Assembly: GCA_000307305.1 (NCBI GenBank)
Contig: DF158887.1
Coordinates: 98,569 to 162,568, forward strand
Direction: 5' to 3'
DNA: 64,000 nucleotides
Origin: Enterobacteriaceae bacterium B14
GTDB taxonomy: Bacteria; Pseudomonadota; Gammaproteobacteria; Enterobacterales; Enterobacteriaceae
This document shows, one piece after another, positions 1 through 9,374 of the stretch. A program made the position numbers and the translations under genes. Under the pieces are notes generated by a model, which did no database searches, was not told where the DNA came from, and worked only from the letters and a program-made list of their open reading frames with translations. The stretch's first letter is position 1; each line of letters starts with the position of its first letter.

Positions 1-167
1 TCTTTGGCGCGAACTTCGATGTGATCCCAGTGGCGAACAACGGCCAGATTTTCATCATACTGGCTGAGCACATTACGAATACTGCTGGTGAGAATTTTAA
101 TAAAGCGCAAACGCACTGTTTGGCTCTTGATTGTAATTTCCGGGAACAATTTAATGATAAACTTCAT
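1..167 (-). CDS. thiI: ThiI, tRNA 4-thiouridine sulfurtransferase (N-terminal fragment, cut by window edge)
   Basis: Only the first 55 codons lie in the window; the gene continues past the left edge. The reverse-strand reading begins [15 protein letters not shown] and continues with [10 protein letters not shown] and [13 protein letters not shown], which is nearly identical to the start of E. coli ThiI (NFLD/THUMP region). ThiI transfers sulfur for s4U8 in tRNA and for the thiazole of thiamine. It is divergent from xseB-ispA-dxs, as in E. coli. The ATG is at 165-167. The gap 168-449 holds the divergent promoters and shows no convincing gene. Confidence 0.93.
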   Translation of the reverse strand, partial: MKFIIKLFPEITIKSQTVRLRFIKILTSSIRNVLSQYDENLAVVRHWDHIEVRAK

Positions 168-449
168 GAGTCGTAGCTACTTGGTCGTTAAAGCGTTAAA
201 TGAATGAGATGCGCTGAAAGGGTCTGCGTTCAGCAAATAGGCGCGCAGTATAACACTGCTCACACTTGATCCACTTTCTATTTGCAAAGATGGATATCCA
301 GATGAATCTCGTGCTGTACCCTAACCCTAATATGCGGCAACATATACTTATTAACATAAAAGTAGCAATATATCGTCTATGCATCTGTACCTCACTGTTA
401 TCAAAGCAGAACGAATCTCATTGATAAACTAGGTTGAAAAGATAAAACC

Positions 450-692
450 ATGGCAAAAAAAGCACCCGAAACTCCCAGTTTTGAAAATGCACTGGGCGAG
501 CTAGAGCAGATTGTGTCCCGCCTTGAGTCAGGGGAACTTCCGCTGGAAGACGCCTTAAATGAGTTTGAACGCGGTGTACAACTCGCGCGTTTGGGCCAAC
601 AACAACTACAGCAGGCAGAGCAGCGCGTTCATATTCTGTTAAATGACGATAAAGATGCCCCTCTCTCCCCTTTTGATGCAGGCAACGAGTAA
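450..692 (+). CDS. xseB: Exodeoxyribonuclease VII small subunit
   Basis: This 80-residue protein matches the usual size of XseB. The sequence shows the family pattern [26 protein letters not shown] in short form: a helical hairpin rich in Glu and Leu that binds the large subunit XseA. Exonuclease VII degrades single-stranded DNA from both ends in the cytoplasm. It is the first gene of the xseB-ispA-dxs operon, with its stop two bases before the ispA start, so the two are probably translationally coupled. The acidic, Gln-rich C-terminal half is typical of the family. Confidence 0.95.
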   Translation: MAKKAPETPSFENALGELEQIVSRLESGELPLEDALNEFERGVQLARLGQQQLQQAEQRVHILLNDDKDAPLSPFDAGNE

Positions 693-694
693 CG

Positions 695-1597
695 ATGAGT
701 GACTTTTCCCAACTGCTGCAAAGCTATCGGCAGCGGGTTGATGATGCGCTGCTTAGCTATATGCAACCCTTGCCCTCAGGCGATGATAAGTTAATCGAGG
801 CAATGCGCTATGGCGCACTTTTAGGCGGTAAACGCCTGCGGCCTTATCTTGTCTATGCGACAGGTAATATGTTCGGTACAACACTGGAGAACCTCGACCC
901 TGCCGCTGCCGCCGTCGAGTGTATCCATGCCTACTCGTTGATCCACGATGACCTACCCGCTATGGATGACGACAAATTACGCCGAGGCAAGCCCACCTGC
1001 CATATTGAATTTGGTGAAGCCGCCGCTATTCTTGCAGGTGATGCACTACAAACGTTGGCATTCTCTATACTTTGTGATGCAACGATGCCAGATGTCCCCG
1101 TGACTAACCGACTCGCTATGTTGAGTGAACTCGCTAATGCGAGCGGGGCTAATGGTATGTGTTTAGGGCAGATACTCGATCTCTGTGCCGAAGGCCACTC
1201 GGTCTCTTTAGAGGAGCTTGAGAATATTCATCGCCATAAGACGGGCGCATTGATTCGGTCTGCGGTTCGCTTAGGTGCGCTCGCCTCTGGAGAAAAAGGC
1301 AAAGCGGCACTTCCCCAGCTCGATCGCTATGCCTCAGCCATTGGTTTAGCCTTTCAAGTACAGGACGATATCCTTGATGTCGTTGGGGAAACAGAAAAAC
1401 TTGGGAAGCAACAAGGTAACGATCAGGCTTTAGGAAAAAGCACTTATCCTGCATTAATGGGGATTGATAACGCAAAAACTAAGGCGTGGGATCTCTATCA
1501 GGAAGCTTTAAGCGCCCTATCAGTGTTATCATTGCAATCCTACAATACAAAACCTCTGGAAGTTCTCGCAAACTTCATAATAGAGCGTGACAATTAA
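695..1597 (+). CDS. ispA: Farnesyl diphosphate synthase (geranyltranstransferase)
   Basis: IspA condenses dimethylallyl and geranyl diphosphate with isopentenyl diphosphate to give farnesyl diphosphate, the precursor of undecaprenyl phosphate and quinone tails. The protein has 300 residues, as expected. The first aspartate-rich motif DDLPAMDDD starts near residue 85, and the second, QDDILD, lies near residue 225. The GGKRLRP substrate-binding stretch is near residue 45. It sits between xseB and dxs, which supplies the first step of the same pathway, so the operon groups isoprenoid genes. Confidence 0.97.
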   Translation: MSDFSQLLQSYRQRVDDALLSYMQPLPSGDDKLIEAMRYGALLGGKRLRPYLVYATGNMFGTTLENLDPAAAAVECIHAYSLIHDDLPAMDDDKLRRGKPTCHIEFGEAAAILAGDALQTLAFSILCDATMPDVPVTNRLAMLSELANASGANGMCLGQILDLCAEGHSVSLEELENIHRHKTGALIRSAVRLGALASGEKGKAALPQLDRYASAIGLAFQVQDDILDVVGETEKLGKQQGNDQALGKSTYPALMGIDNAKTKAWDLYQEALSALSVLSLQSYNTKPLEVLANFIIERDN

Positions 1598-1626
1598 AAC
1601 CCGATTTTAAAAATTATGAGCATCAG

Positions 1627-3492
1627 ATGAGTCTTGATATAGCCAAATATCCGACCTTGGCGTTAGTAAATACACCAGATGACCTACGCCTGCTGCCAAA
1701 AGAGAGCTTGCAGAAATTGTGTGGTGAGCTGCGTCTCTATTTGCTGGATTCAGTCAGCCGTTCCAGCGGGCATTTTGCTTCTGGGCTTGGCACTGTCGAA
1801 CTGACCGTGGCGTTACACTACGTCTATAACACGCCTTTTGACCACTTGGTCTGGGATGTTGGCCATCAAGCTTATCCACACAAGATTCTTACTGGTCGCC
1901 GCAATAAGATTACGACCATCCGTCAGAAAAATGGTTTGCACCCTTTCCCATGGCGGGATGAGAGCGAATATGACGTCTTGTCTGTCGGACACTCGTCTAC
2001 CTCTATCAGTGCGGGGCTTGGTATGGCAGTTGCCGCCGAGCGAGAAGGTAAGGGCCGCCGCACTGTTTGTGTCATTGGCGATGGGGCTATCACCGCAGGA
2101 ATGGCCTTCGAAGCCATGAACCACGCCGGTGACATCGAAGCCGATATGCTCGTTGTACTCAACGATAACGAGATGTCGATTTCCGAAAACGTAGGTGCAC
2201 TTAATAATCATTTAGCTCAGCTACTTTCTGGCAAACTCTACTCAACACTGCGTGAAGGGGGCAAAAAAGTGCTCTCTGGCCTGCCTCCGATTAAAGAGTT
2301 GGTGAAGCGCACAGAAGAGCATCTGAAAGGCATGGTCGTTCCCGGTACCCTGTTTGAAGAGCTAGGTTTTAACTATATTGGCCCCGTCGATGGGCACGAT
2401 GTGCAGGCACTTGCGGTTACGCTGAAAAACATGCGCAGCCTGAAAGGCCCACAACTGTTACATGTGATGACCAAGAAAGGTAAAGGCTACGCACCAGCGG
2501 AAAAAGATCCGATCACTTTCCACGCCGTCCCTAAATTTGACCCAACCGTAGGTTCATTACCCAAAAGCACGAATAGTCTGCCAACCTATTCGAAAATATT
2601 CGGTGATTGGTTGTGTGAAACTGCCGCTCAAGATGACCATTTAATGGCAGTAACCCCTGCGATGAGAGAAGGTTCCGGTATGGTACGTTTCTCTCGCGAA
2701 TACCCACAGCAGTACTTTGATGTCGCCATTGCAGAACAGCACGCCGTCACCTTTGCTGCAGGTCTGGCTATCGGTGGTTATAAGCCTGTTGTCGCTATTT
2801 ACTCAACATTTTTACAACGCGCCTATGATCAGGTAATCCACGATGTCGCGATTCAGAACCTGCCTGTTCTGTTTGCTATCGACCGTGGCGGTATCGTCGG
2901 TGCTGACGGCCAAACTCACCAAGGGGCGTTCGATCTCTCCTTCCTGCGCTGCATCCCCAATATCATCGTAATGACACCAAGCGATGAAAACGAATGCCGC
3001 CAGATGCTACACACAGGCTATCACCATCAGCAAGGCCCAGTTGCTGTGCGTTACCCTCGTGGAACGGGAACAGGGGCAACCATGGAGCCTCTCAGCAGCT
3101 TGCCTATCGGTAAAGGTGTTGTGCGTCGTCAGGGTGAAAAAGTCGCGATTCTCAACTTCGGTACTCTGTTACCAGAAGCCTTAGCCGCCGCAGAGCAAAT
3201 TAACGCCACCGTCGTTGATATGCGTTTTGTGAAGCCGTTGGATGAAGCGTTAATTATTGAAATAGCAGCCAGCCATGACAACTTAGTTACCCTTGAAGAA
3301 AACGCCATCATGGGCGGGGCAGGAAGCGGCGTAAATGAAGTCGTGATGACAAAGCGCCTTAGCGTACCTGTCTTAAATATCGGCCTGCCAGATATCTTTA
3401 TTCCACAGGGTAGTCAGGAAGAAGTACGTAAGGATCTTGGTCTTGATGCCGAGGGGATTCTTCAGCATATTGAGCAGTGGATGGCAAAATAA
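1627..3492 (+). CDS. dxs: 1-deoxy-D-xylulose-5-phosphate synthase
   Basis: Dxs joins pyruvate and glyceraldehyde 3-phosphate with thiamine diphosphate to make DXP, which feeds the MEP isoprenoid pathway and thiamine and pyridoxal synthesis. Its 621 residues match the family length. The thiamine-diphosphate motif starts [18 protein letters not shown] and ends at a conserved Asn (LNDNEMS). [13 protein letters not shown] and the catalytic Glu of [14 protein letters not shown] are present. The gene is third in the xseB-ispA-dxs operon, 29 bases after ispA. A weak G5/C5 hairpin follows at about 3509-3535 without a clear T-tract. Confidence 0.98.
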   Translation: MSLDIAKYPTLALVNTPDDLRLLPKESLQKLCGELRLYLLDSVSRSSGHFASGLGTVELTVALHYVYNTPFDHLVWDVGHQAYPHKILTGRRNKITTIRQKNGLHPFPWRDESEYDVLSVGHSSTSISAGLGMAVAAEREGKGRRTVCVIGDGAITAGMAFEAMNHAGDIEADMLVVLNDNEMSISENVGALNNHLAQLLSGKLYSTLREGGKKVLSGLPPIKELVKRTEEHLKGMVVPGTLFEELGFNYIGPVDGHDVQALAVTLKNMRSLKGPQLLHVMTKKGKGYAPAEKDPITFHAVPKFDPTVGSLPKSTNSLPTYSKIFGDWLCETAAQDDHLMAVTPAMREGSGMVRFSREYPQQYFDVAIAEQHAVTFAAGLAIGGYKPVVAIYSTFLQRAYDQVIHDVAIQNLPVLFAIDRGGIVGADGQTHQGAFDLSFLRCIPNIIVMTPSDENECRQMLHTGYHHQQGPVAVRYPRGTGTGATMEPLSSLPIGKGVVRRQGEKVAILNFGTLLPEALAAAEQINATVVDMRFVKPLDEALIIEIAASHDNLVTLEENAIMGGAGSGVNEVVMTKRLSVPVLNIGLPDIFIPQGSQEEVRKDLGLDAEGILQHIEQWMAK

Positions 3493-3584
3493 CTAAAGTT
3501 TAGTTTTAGGGGGCACTTTTTTTGAGTTACCCCCTTGTCTGTTTGATAACCGATAGTATTTTCGTGTTCATATAAGGAATGTAT

Positions 3585-4285
3585 ATGTATAAAATAGATA
3601 TGATATTAAACACACTAAACTATTGCAATTCAAAACCGATCATACGCTATAGTGCAGCCGAAAGAATAGCAAAAAAAACCTCCTATATATCATTAATAAT
3701 CAGCACCACCTTGCTCATTATAGGTGGAGTGATGGCATTAATACATTCGCAGAACCCATTCTCAGATTACATGAAGATAACGGCTATAATAATAGTTATA
3801 TCATCTGAGGCAATTGCTATATTTTCCCTAATCCCTGAGCCTGCAGTAGGCATTTTTATGCTATTTTTCTGGAAAAAACAGGCACTAATTAGCTTACATG
3901 ATGAAATAAAAAAGGATGAAATATATGCTAATAGACTATCAGAATATACTGTTCATGAATTAGAGTATGCTCAATATTGGTTAAATCTCAAAATATCACG
4001 TATTGAAAGCCGTATTAAATTTTTTTTGGTGAAAAAACGACAGTATTTGCATTGTTACTTTTTTCTTTTCCTCTAATAAAGGAATTAGGTGGGTTAAATT
4101 GGTTTTTACCATCAATAAAAGAAGCTATTCTTTTCCCATATAATACCAGTACATTAATCTGGTTAGTTTTAGCATTTATATTTGGCATGTCCATTGGTGC
4201 TATTGTCTCTAAAAGTATAGTAACCAGATATCAATACCAATTATCACTCTTAGATTTAAATTTAAAATTAAGAAACACTCAGTAG
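3585..4285 (+). pseudogene. Unrecognised multi-pass membrane protein, reading frame broken at a T8 run
   Basis: I do not recognise this family. The start at 3585 is chosen because AAGGA at 3574-3578 is well spaced from it, whereas it abuts the in-frame ATG at 3579. The first frame encodes 163 residues and ends at 4076. It has hydrophobic segments near residues 35-55 and 65-95, then a charged helical stretch. At T8 (4020-4027) a shift of -1 continues the protein as FFFGEKTTVFALLLFSFPLI and onward to 4285, adding two more membrane segments and giving about 233 residues. The sequence TTTTTTG at 4022-4028 fits the X-XXY-YYZ slippery pattern. The patch is much richer in A and T than its neighbours and lies where pgpA/yajO would be in E. 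coli. Sequencing error, a real null allele or programmed slippage are all possible. Confidence 0.6.
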
Positions 4286-4410
4286 ACAAGAGATATTAAT
4301 TAGTGGAGTTAGTTATTTTTTGAAATAGAATAATCCATGTAGAAAAAGTGAATACAATAACTATAAGGGCCGTATTCACTTAGGAATAAAAAATAAAAGC
4401 AAAAAATCAA

Positions 4411-5385
4411 TCAAACCTTAAAATGGTCAAACCCCTGACCATCAAACACAATATCCTGCCCATTCTGTTTAAAGGTTAGCTGCCCTTCCTGATTATTCAT
4501 CTGCCCAATACAGGTGAAACCAACACCACTGTGATTAAGTGCAGCTTCTATCGCCCCACGGTTAGCCTCTGAGACACTAAAGCACAGCTCGTAGTCCTCT
4601 CCACCAGCCAGCGCCCATTGCAACCTTTGGTCCGGCTCGACATTCTTCAAAAAGGCTTCAGAGAGCGGCAGTTGGTCCAAATCGATGATGGCACCGCAAC
4701 CGCTGGCTTTCAATATATGCCCAAGGTCAGAAACCAACCCATCGGAGAGATCGATAACAGAACCGGCGATATCGCGTAGCCCTTGCCCTGCCAATATTCT
4801 CGGCTGTGGTCGGAGATGACGCTGCACCAGATAATCATTCTCGTAAGGGTTAATCACATCTAATCTTTTCTGCAAAATAGCCAGCCCAGCAGCGCTATCC
4901 CCTAGCGTACCTGTGACATAGATCCAATCGCCATTATGTGCACCGGAACGAGCAAGGGTACGATCTACGGGAACATGGCCGAAAATGGTCAATGTCAGGC
5001 TAAGCGGCCCTTTGGTGGTATCACCACCGATAAGTTGCATCCCGTAGTAATCTAGCTGCTCAAACAGGCTATCGCTGTATGCCTGCAACCATGCTTCATC
5101 GATAGTCGGGAGTGTAATTGCCAGAGAGAGCCATGCAGGGTCAGCTCCCATAGCCGCTAAATCGCTCAAGTTAACGGCTAGCGATTTATAGGCAAGATCG
5201 GCAGGATCAATATTGGGAAGAAAATGGGTACCACAAACCAGCGTATCGGTGCTGACTGCCAACACCTTTTTTTCAGGTAGTGTTAACAGAGCACAATCAT
5301 CACCAATACCCAATGGCACATCGCGGCGATGTTGTGTTTGTCGGTTAAAATAACGGGCAATAATATCAAATTCACCAGAAGACAT
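4411..5385 (-). CDS. thiL: Thiamine-monophosphate kinase
   Basis: ThiL phosphorylates thiamine monophosphate to the active cofactor thiamine diphosphate. The 324-residue product carries the family stretches [32 protein letters not shown] and [13 protein letters not shown], which are the ATP- and magnesium-binding elements. The ATG at 5383-5385 ([13 protein letters not shown]) is chosen because GGAAGAG lies eight bases upstream and it aligns with the E. coli start; a TTG 21 bases further upstream is rejected. In E. coli thiL lies between nusB and pgpA. Here a terminator separates it from nusB, and pgpA is not found downstream. Confidence 0.96.
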   Translation of the reverse strand: MSSGEFDIIARYFNRQTQHRRDVPLGIGDDCALLTLPEKKVLAVSTDTLVCGTHFLPNIDPADLAYKSLAVNLSDLAAMGADPAWLSLAITLPTIDEAWLQAYSDSLFEQLDYYGMQLIGGDTTKGPLSLTLTIFGHVPVDRTLARSGAHNGDWIYVTGTLGDSAAGLAILQKRLDVINPYENDYLVQRHLRPQPRILAGQGLRDIAGSVIDLSDGLVSDLGHILKASGCGAIIDLDQLPLSEAFLKNVEPDQRLQWALAGGEDYELCFSVSEANRGAIEAALNHSGVGFTCIGQMNNQEGQLTFKQNGQDIVFDGQGFDHFKV

Positions 5386-5472
5386 AGTCGATACTCTTCC
5401 TATCAATCAGAATACTTGCGAGTGATGCCCTAAATACTGAAACTCGAACGATTTAGAGCATAAACCATAAGC

Positions 5473-5501
5473 AAAAAGGCCGGATTTACCGGCCTTTTTT
5501 T
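5473..5501. terminator. Bidirectional terminator between nusB and thiL
   Basis: A perfect ten-base stem, AAAAGGCCGG (5474-5483) with CCGGCCTTTT (5489-5498), encloses the five-base loop ATTTA. There is a T-run on each strand. It follows the nusB stop on the reverse strand, so thiL probably has its own promoter in 5386-5472. Confidence 0.85.
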
Positions 5502-5511
5502 GGTCTTTCTC

Positions 5512-5925
5512 TTACTTTTTTCGCACCGTTGGTGCCGCTTTATCTAACACGCCATTCACGAATTTATGGCTGTCTTCAGCACCAAAGATTTTAGCTAATT
5601 CTATCGCTTCGTTAATAGCGACTTTATAAGGAACATCCTCGCGCTTGCTAAGCTCATACAGCGCAACGCGCAGTACTGCTCTTTCAACTTGTCCCAATTC
5701 ATCAAGCTTACGAGACAGGTAAGGCGACATGATGCCGTCTAGATACTCAGCATTGGTCGCAACACCAGACAGTAGCTCACGAAAATAGGTAATGTCTGCG
5801 CCTTTCACATCCTGCTCTGCCAGGAACTGTAATTCGACATCAGCGATGTCATTTTTAGACAATTGCCAAGAGTAAAGTGCCTGAACAGCACACTCACGAG
5901 CACGGCGACGAGCAGAAGGTTTCAC
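5512..5925 (-). CDS. nusB: Transcription antitermination factor NusB
   Basis: NusB binds boxA RNA with NusE (S10) and helps antitermination of rRNA operons. The product is 137 residues, an all-helical protein starting [20 protein letters not shown] as in E. coli. FVNGVLDKA near the C-terminus is also typical. It lies 20 bases downstream of ribH in the same direction, the classic ribH-nusB pairing. The strong hairpin at 5473-5501 ends the transcript. Confidence 0.97.
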   Translation of the reverse strand: MKPSARRRARECAVQALYSWQLSKNDIADVELQFLAEQDVKGADITYFRELLSGVATNAEYLDGIMSPYLSRKLDELGQVERAVLRVALYELSKREDVPYKVAINEAIELAKIFGAEDSHKFVNGVLDKAAPTVRKK

Positions 5926-5945
5926 GGAAATTCCCCTTAACTAAA

Positions 5946-6416
5946 TCAGGCTTTAATATCTTTAATCACATTGATCATTTCGAGTGCGGTAAGGGCGGCT
6001 TCTGCGCCTTTGTTACCGGCTTTGGTTCCTGCACGTTCAATCGCTTGTTCGATGCTTTCTGTCGTCAACACACCAAACGCAACAGGGATTTCGCTGTCAA
6101 CAGCAATGCGGGATAAGCCAGAACTGCACTCGCCAGCAACAAATTCAAAGTGGGCTGTACCACCACGGATAACAGTACCTAACGCAATAACCGCATCGTA
6201 ACGATCGGTATTCACCAGGCTGCGCACAGCAAGCGGAAGCTCATAGGCACCCGGAACCCAAACGACGGTGATGTTTTCGTCAGAAACCTGACCCACACGT
6301 TTCAGCGCATCAATAGCACCGCTTAGCAGGCTATCATTGATGAAATTGTTGAAACGCGCAATTGCGATCGCTACACGAGCTTTTGGTGCAGCTACAACAC
6401 CTTCGATAACGTTCAT
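5946..6416 (-). CDS. ribH: 6,7-dimethyl-8-ribityllumazine synthase
   Basis: This enzyme (called RibE in E. coli nomenclature) condenses 5-amino-6-ribitylaminouracil with dihydroxybutanone phosphate, the penultimate step of riboflavin synthesis, and forms a 60-subunit shell. It has 156 residues as expected. Visible signatures are [13 protein letters not shown] near the N-terminus, [15 protein letters not shown], and [19 protein letters not shown]. It is followed closely by nusB and preceded by ribD 153 bases upstream. That 153-base gap has a short C4/G4 hairpin but no FMN riboswitch pattern that I can recognise. Confidence 0.97.
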   Translation of the reverse strand: MNVIEGVVAAPKARVAIAIARFNNFINDSLLSGAIDALKRVGQVSDENITVVWVPGAYELPLAVRSLVNTDRYDAVIALGTVIRGGTAHFEFVAGECSSGLSRIAVDSEIPVAFGVLTTESIEQAIERAGTKAGNKGAEAALTALEMINVIKDIKA

Positions 6417-6569
6417 TCGGCTTTCCTTTCATTTTGAGTTCAATAACCCCGCAGGGGGGCGGATTCTAACATATTCTTTTACGGTCTGCGCAGATGCTTT
6501 CATAAATCGCGAGAAACCGAAATAGAGATATCGTATGTAAAAATAGCGTGACTCAGCAAGCCTGTAAGC

Positions 6570-7727
6570 TTAACTCAGCGGCTTCAATAATAATCTGATA
6601 TCTGGCCCTATCTGCCTGACATCCGTTATCTTAAATTCAGGTGCAGAAGAGAGAGACTCTAACCCCGGCAACTTAAATAATCCTTGGGCATTGTCACCTA
6701 ATAACTTGGGTGCTAGATAGAGCACTAACTCATCCACCAGTCCCGCCTGCAACAAAGCGCCAGCAAGCGTAGACCCTGCTTCCGTCCAGACAGAGTTTAT
6801 CTGCCGTTTGCCCAGTTGCATCATCAACAGAACCAGATCTATCCCGCCGTTATGAGCAGGTAAGATTAACTCTTCTACTTTACTTCTATCAGCAGCGCTG
6901 TCGTCAGGCCAAATGTGCTCACCGGAAGTAAGACGCGCTAGCCATGTTTGCCCTGGTTCGTGAATCAGGCGGTGCGAAGGCATCACACGGTTTTGGCTAT
7001 CAATAACCACGCGCGTAGGCTGTCGTAGATTAAGTTTAGGATCGCTGTTCGTATCAAGGTTCGAGGTATAGAGGGATTGGATATCAGCATCGAGTTCGCT
7101 CCAACGAACGGTGAGCGAGGGGTCATCCGCCAACACCGTAGCACTGGTGCTGAGAATGGCTGAGCTTTCTGCTCGGAAACGTTGCACATCTCTGCGAGCT
7201 TCCGGCGAGGTGATCCATTTACTTTCACCCGATGCCATCGCCGTTCTACCATCTAGAGATGCCGCCATTTTTAGGCGCAAATAAGGAAAACCGGTTCGCA
7301 TACGTTTAAGAAAACCCAGATTGAGCGCCTCGGCCTCATCACGTAATACGCCGCTGTCGGTGTCTATACCTGCTTGTTTGAGCTTGTATAACCCACGCCC
7401 TGCAACCTGTGGATTCGGGTCATCCATTGCTACAACCACTCGAGCAACGCCGGCCGCAACTAAAGCATCAGCACAGGGCGGAGTCCGGCCCTGATGGCTG
7501 CAGGGTTCTAATGTGACATAAGCCGTTGCACCTTTTGCTTTCTCACCCGCCATGCGTAAGGCGTGAACTTCTGCATGAGGCTCTCCGGCACGAAAGTGAA
7601 AGCCTTCACCCACGATATGCCCGTCACGAACAATCACACAGCCGACGTTAGGGTTAGGCGTTGTTGTGTAACGCCCTTTTTTTGCGAGTTCGATTGCGCG
7701 CGCCATGTAGGTATGATCAAGGTTCAT
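6570..7727 (-). CDS. ribD: Riboflavin biosynthesis deaminase/reductase RibD
   Basis: RibD is a fused enzyme. The N-terminal zinc deaminase domain (about 1-145) contains PHAEVHAL and the zinc ligands of EPCSHQGRTPPCADAL. The C-terminal reductase domain (about 146-385) begins YLRLKMAASLDGRTA and binds NADPH. It converts the first GTP-cyclohydrolase product to 5-amino-6-ribitylamino-uracil phosphate. At 385 residues it is slightly longer than E. coli RibD (367), with extra residues in the reductase domain around SNLDTNSDPKLNLRQ. It starts five bases after nrdR ends, so the two are co-transcribed. Confidence 0.97.
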   Translation of the reverse strand: MNLDHTYMARAIELAKKGRYTTTPNPNVGCVIVRDGHIVGEGFHFRAGEPHAEVHALRMAGEKAKGATAYVTLEPCSHQGRTPPCADALVAAGVARVVVAMDDPNPQVAGRGLYKLKQAGIDTDSGVLRDEAEALNLGFLKRMRTGFPYLRLKMAASLDGRTAMASGESKWITSPEARRDVQRFRAESSAILSTSATVLADDPSLTVRWSELDADIQSLYTSNLDTNSDPKLNLRQPTRVVIDSQNRVMPSHRLIHEPGQTWLARLTSGEHIWPDDSAADRSKVEELILPAHNGGIDLVLLMMQLGKRQINSVWTEAGSTLAGALLQAGLVDELVLYLAPKLLGDNAQGLFKLPGLESLSSAPEFKITDVRQIGPDIRLLLKPLS

Positions 7728-7732
7728 GGTCG

Positions 7733-8182
7733 TTAATCCTCTAACTTGGCAATCTCTTCACCAAATTCTTTAACGTCTTCAAAACTGCGGTATACGGAGG
7801 CAAAGCGAATATAGGCAACTTTATCTAGTTTTTTTAATGCATCCATCACAAGATTGCCGATCGTTTTGGTAGGAATTTCTCTCTCGCCTGTCGCACGGAT
7901 TTGAGATTTGATATGGCTGATAGCCAGCTCCACGTCATCTGAGCTAACGGGGCGTTTCTCCAACGCACGTAACATACCGTTTCTCAGCTTATCCTCGTTG
8001 AATGACTCACGGAACTCATTACTTTTAACGACGCGGGGCATAATCAACTCGGCCGACTCGAAAGTCGTAAAACGCTCATTGCACTCTAAACATTGTCGGC
8101 GACGGCGTACCTGAGAGCCATCGCCAACCAGTCGAGAATCTATGACTTTGGTATCCACTGCTGAACAGAAAGGGCAATGCAT
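7733..8182 (-). CDS. nrdR: Transcriptional repressor NrdR
   Basis: NrdR represses ribonucleotide reductase operons by binding NrdR boxes when loaded with ATP/dATP. The start at 8182 ([17 protein letters not shown]) gives 149 residues, exactly the E. coli length. An in-frame extension upstream to 8212 is rejected because the protein family starts at MHCPFC. The N-terminal zinc ribbon has CPFC and CLEC pairs followed by NERFTTFE. The ATP-cone domain follows ([13 protein letters not shown] to [15 protein letters not shown]). It heads the nrdR-ribD unit. Confidence 0.97.
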   Translation of the reverse strand: MHCPFCSAVDTKVIDSRLVGDGSQVRRRRQCLECNERFTTFESAELIMPRVVKSNEFRESFNEDKLRNGMLRALEKRPVSSDDVELAISHIKSQIRATGEREIPTKTIGNLVMDALKKLDKVAYIRFASVYRSFEDVKEFGEEIAKLED

Positions 8183-8205
8183 GGGCAGATTATCTCGGTA
8201 GCGTT

Positions 8206-8234
8206 TTATCAATTCACCTAGTTTAACCTGACAA
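8206..8234 (-). promoter_or_regulatory. Candidate sigma-70 promoter for nrdR-ribD
   Basis: On the reverse strand TTGTCA (8229-8234) is followed after exactly 17 bases by TGATAA (8206-8211). A transcript would begin about 17 bases before the nrdR ATG. The spacing and hexamers fit a sigma-70 promoter. This is read by eye only. Confidence 0.5.
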
Positions 8235-8613
8235 TGCTAATACACAAAACACACCTATTCAGAGGCCTTAACATTTCAACTATCACGCAGCACGCCTGCG
8301 TTTCTTCAAATCTCAACTATCATAGTTATGTGGTGGTAGGCTAACGAGAGGGCTGGGTATCGGTCACAATAATGACCGCAGTTTTTCAGATTACCCTCGC
8401 TCCCTCCTCTTTTACTCACACCGCCACCCTTTTCGACCACCGCAATAAAGAGCGAAATTTGAGCAACGTGCATTCAATAATCTGACGTCATTCGATGAGA
8501 AATCCTTGAGCTGACTTTAATGATCAACACCTAACCCAGTATTGCAACGCGCATATATTCGCCGCACAAAAAGCGTTAACTGTCTGATAATTTTTAGTGA
8601 CATGGGCATAGTT

Positions 8614-9372
8614 ATGGCAAAAAAAACCAATCTGCATATAAGAAGTACCAGAAGAGACTTTATTTTAAAAACAATGACGCTGATCCCTACTGTCGCTATC
8701 GGGAGTACGGGAATCGGAACCTTAACCCACTCAACTGACACACAAGCCTCCGCAAAAATACCAGATAGCGCCTCACAAAGAGCAAACTCACCAACAGCCT
8801 ATACACCGACCTATTTTACCAACGAAGAGTTTTTGTTTATCAACGCGGCCGTATCCCGCCTCATTCCTAATGATGAACGTGGCCCCGGTGCACTTGAAGC
8901 GGGAGCACCTGAGTTTATCGATCGCCAAATGAACACGCCCTATGCCACGGGTGCTCAGTGGTATATGCAAGGGCCGTTTTACCCAGATGCAGAACATGAC
9001 TTTGGCTATCAGTATCCTCTTACACCACAGCAAATTTACCGTTTAGGTATTCACGACACTAACCAGTATGCCAAACAACAGCATGGAAAAATTTTTGCTG
9101 AATTATCGGCTGATCAACAAGATGAACTTTTAACCCAGATGGAGAATGGGAAAGCCGAATTCCCTCAAGTTCCAGCGAAGCTCTTCTTCGCCTACTTGCT
9201 ACAAAATACGCGAGAAGGGTTCTTCAGTGACCCCATTCACGGCGGCAATCAAGGGCTGGTCGGGTGGAAACTGATTAATTTCCCGGGTGCCAGAGCAGAC
9301 TTTATGGATTGGGTTGAACGAGGTGAACGCTACCCTTTCCCACCCGTTTCTATTCGTGGAGAGAGAGGCTAA
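8614..9372 (+). CDS. Gluconate 2-dehydrogenase-type small (gamma) subunit, Tat-exported
   Basis: This protein of about 252 residues belongs to the small-subunit family of membrane-bound gluconate and related sugar dehydrogenases. It has a twin-arginine signal ([15 protein letters not shown]) near residue 12 followed by a hydrophobic run, so the folded complex is probably exported through Tat with this subunit as carrier. [15 protein letters not shown] and the [22 protein letters not shown]-terminal region (shown in part) are family-like. The start is uncertain: ATGs at 8602 and 8614 are both possible, and a longer reading to 8542 lacks support. It is two bases before the flavoprotein gene, which suggests coupled translation. 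Confidence 0.85.
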   Translation: MAKKTNLHIRSTRRDFILKTMTLIPTVAIGSTGIGTLTHSTDTQASAKIPDSASQRANSPTAYTPTYFTNEEFLFINAAVSRLIPNDERGPGALEAGAPEFIDRQMNTPYATGAQWYMQGPFYPDAEHDFGYQYPLTPQQIYRLGIHDTNQYAKQQHGKIFAELSADQQDELLTQMENGKAEFPQVPAKLFFAYLLQNTREGFFSDPIHGGNQGLVGWKLINFPGARADFMDWVERGERYPFPPVSIRGERG

Positions 9373-9374
9373 CG

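Noticed and set aside
196..384. 62-codon reverse open frame between thiI and xseB
   Set aside because: It occupies the divergent promoter region, has no clear ribosome-binding site and no family resemblance.
3509..3535. Terminator after dxs (G5/C5 hairpin)
   Set aside because: The loop is 16 bases and no T-run follows the stem; too weak to list as a feature.
6455..6466. FMN riboswitch or terminator in the ribD-ribH gap
   Set aside because: Only a four-base C/G stem is present and the conserved RFN element sequences are not recognisable.
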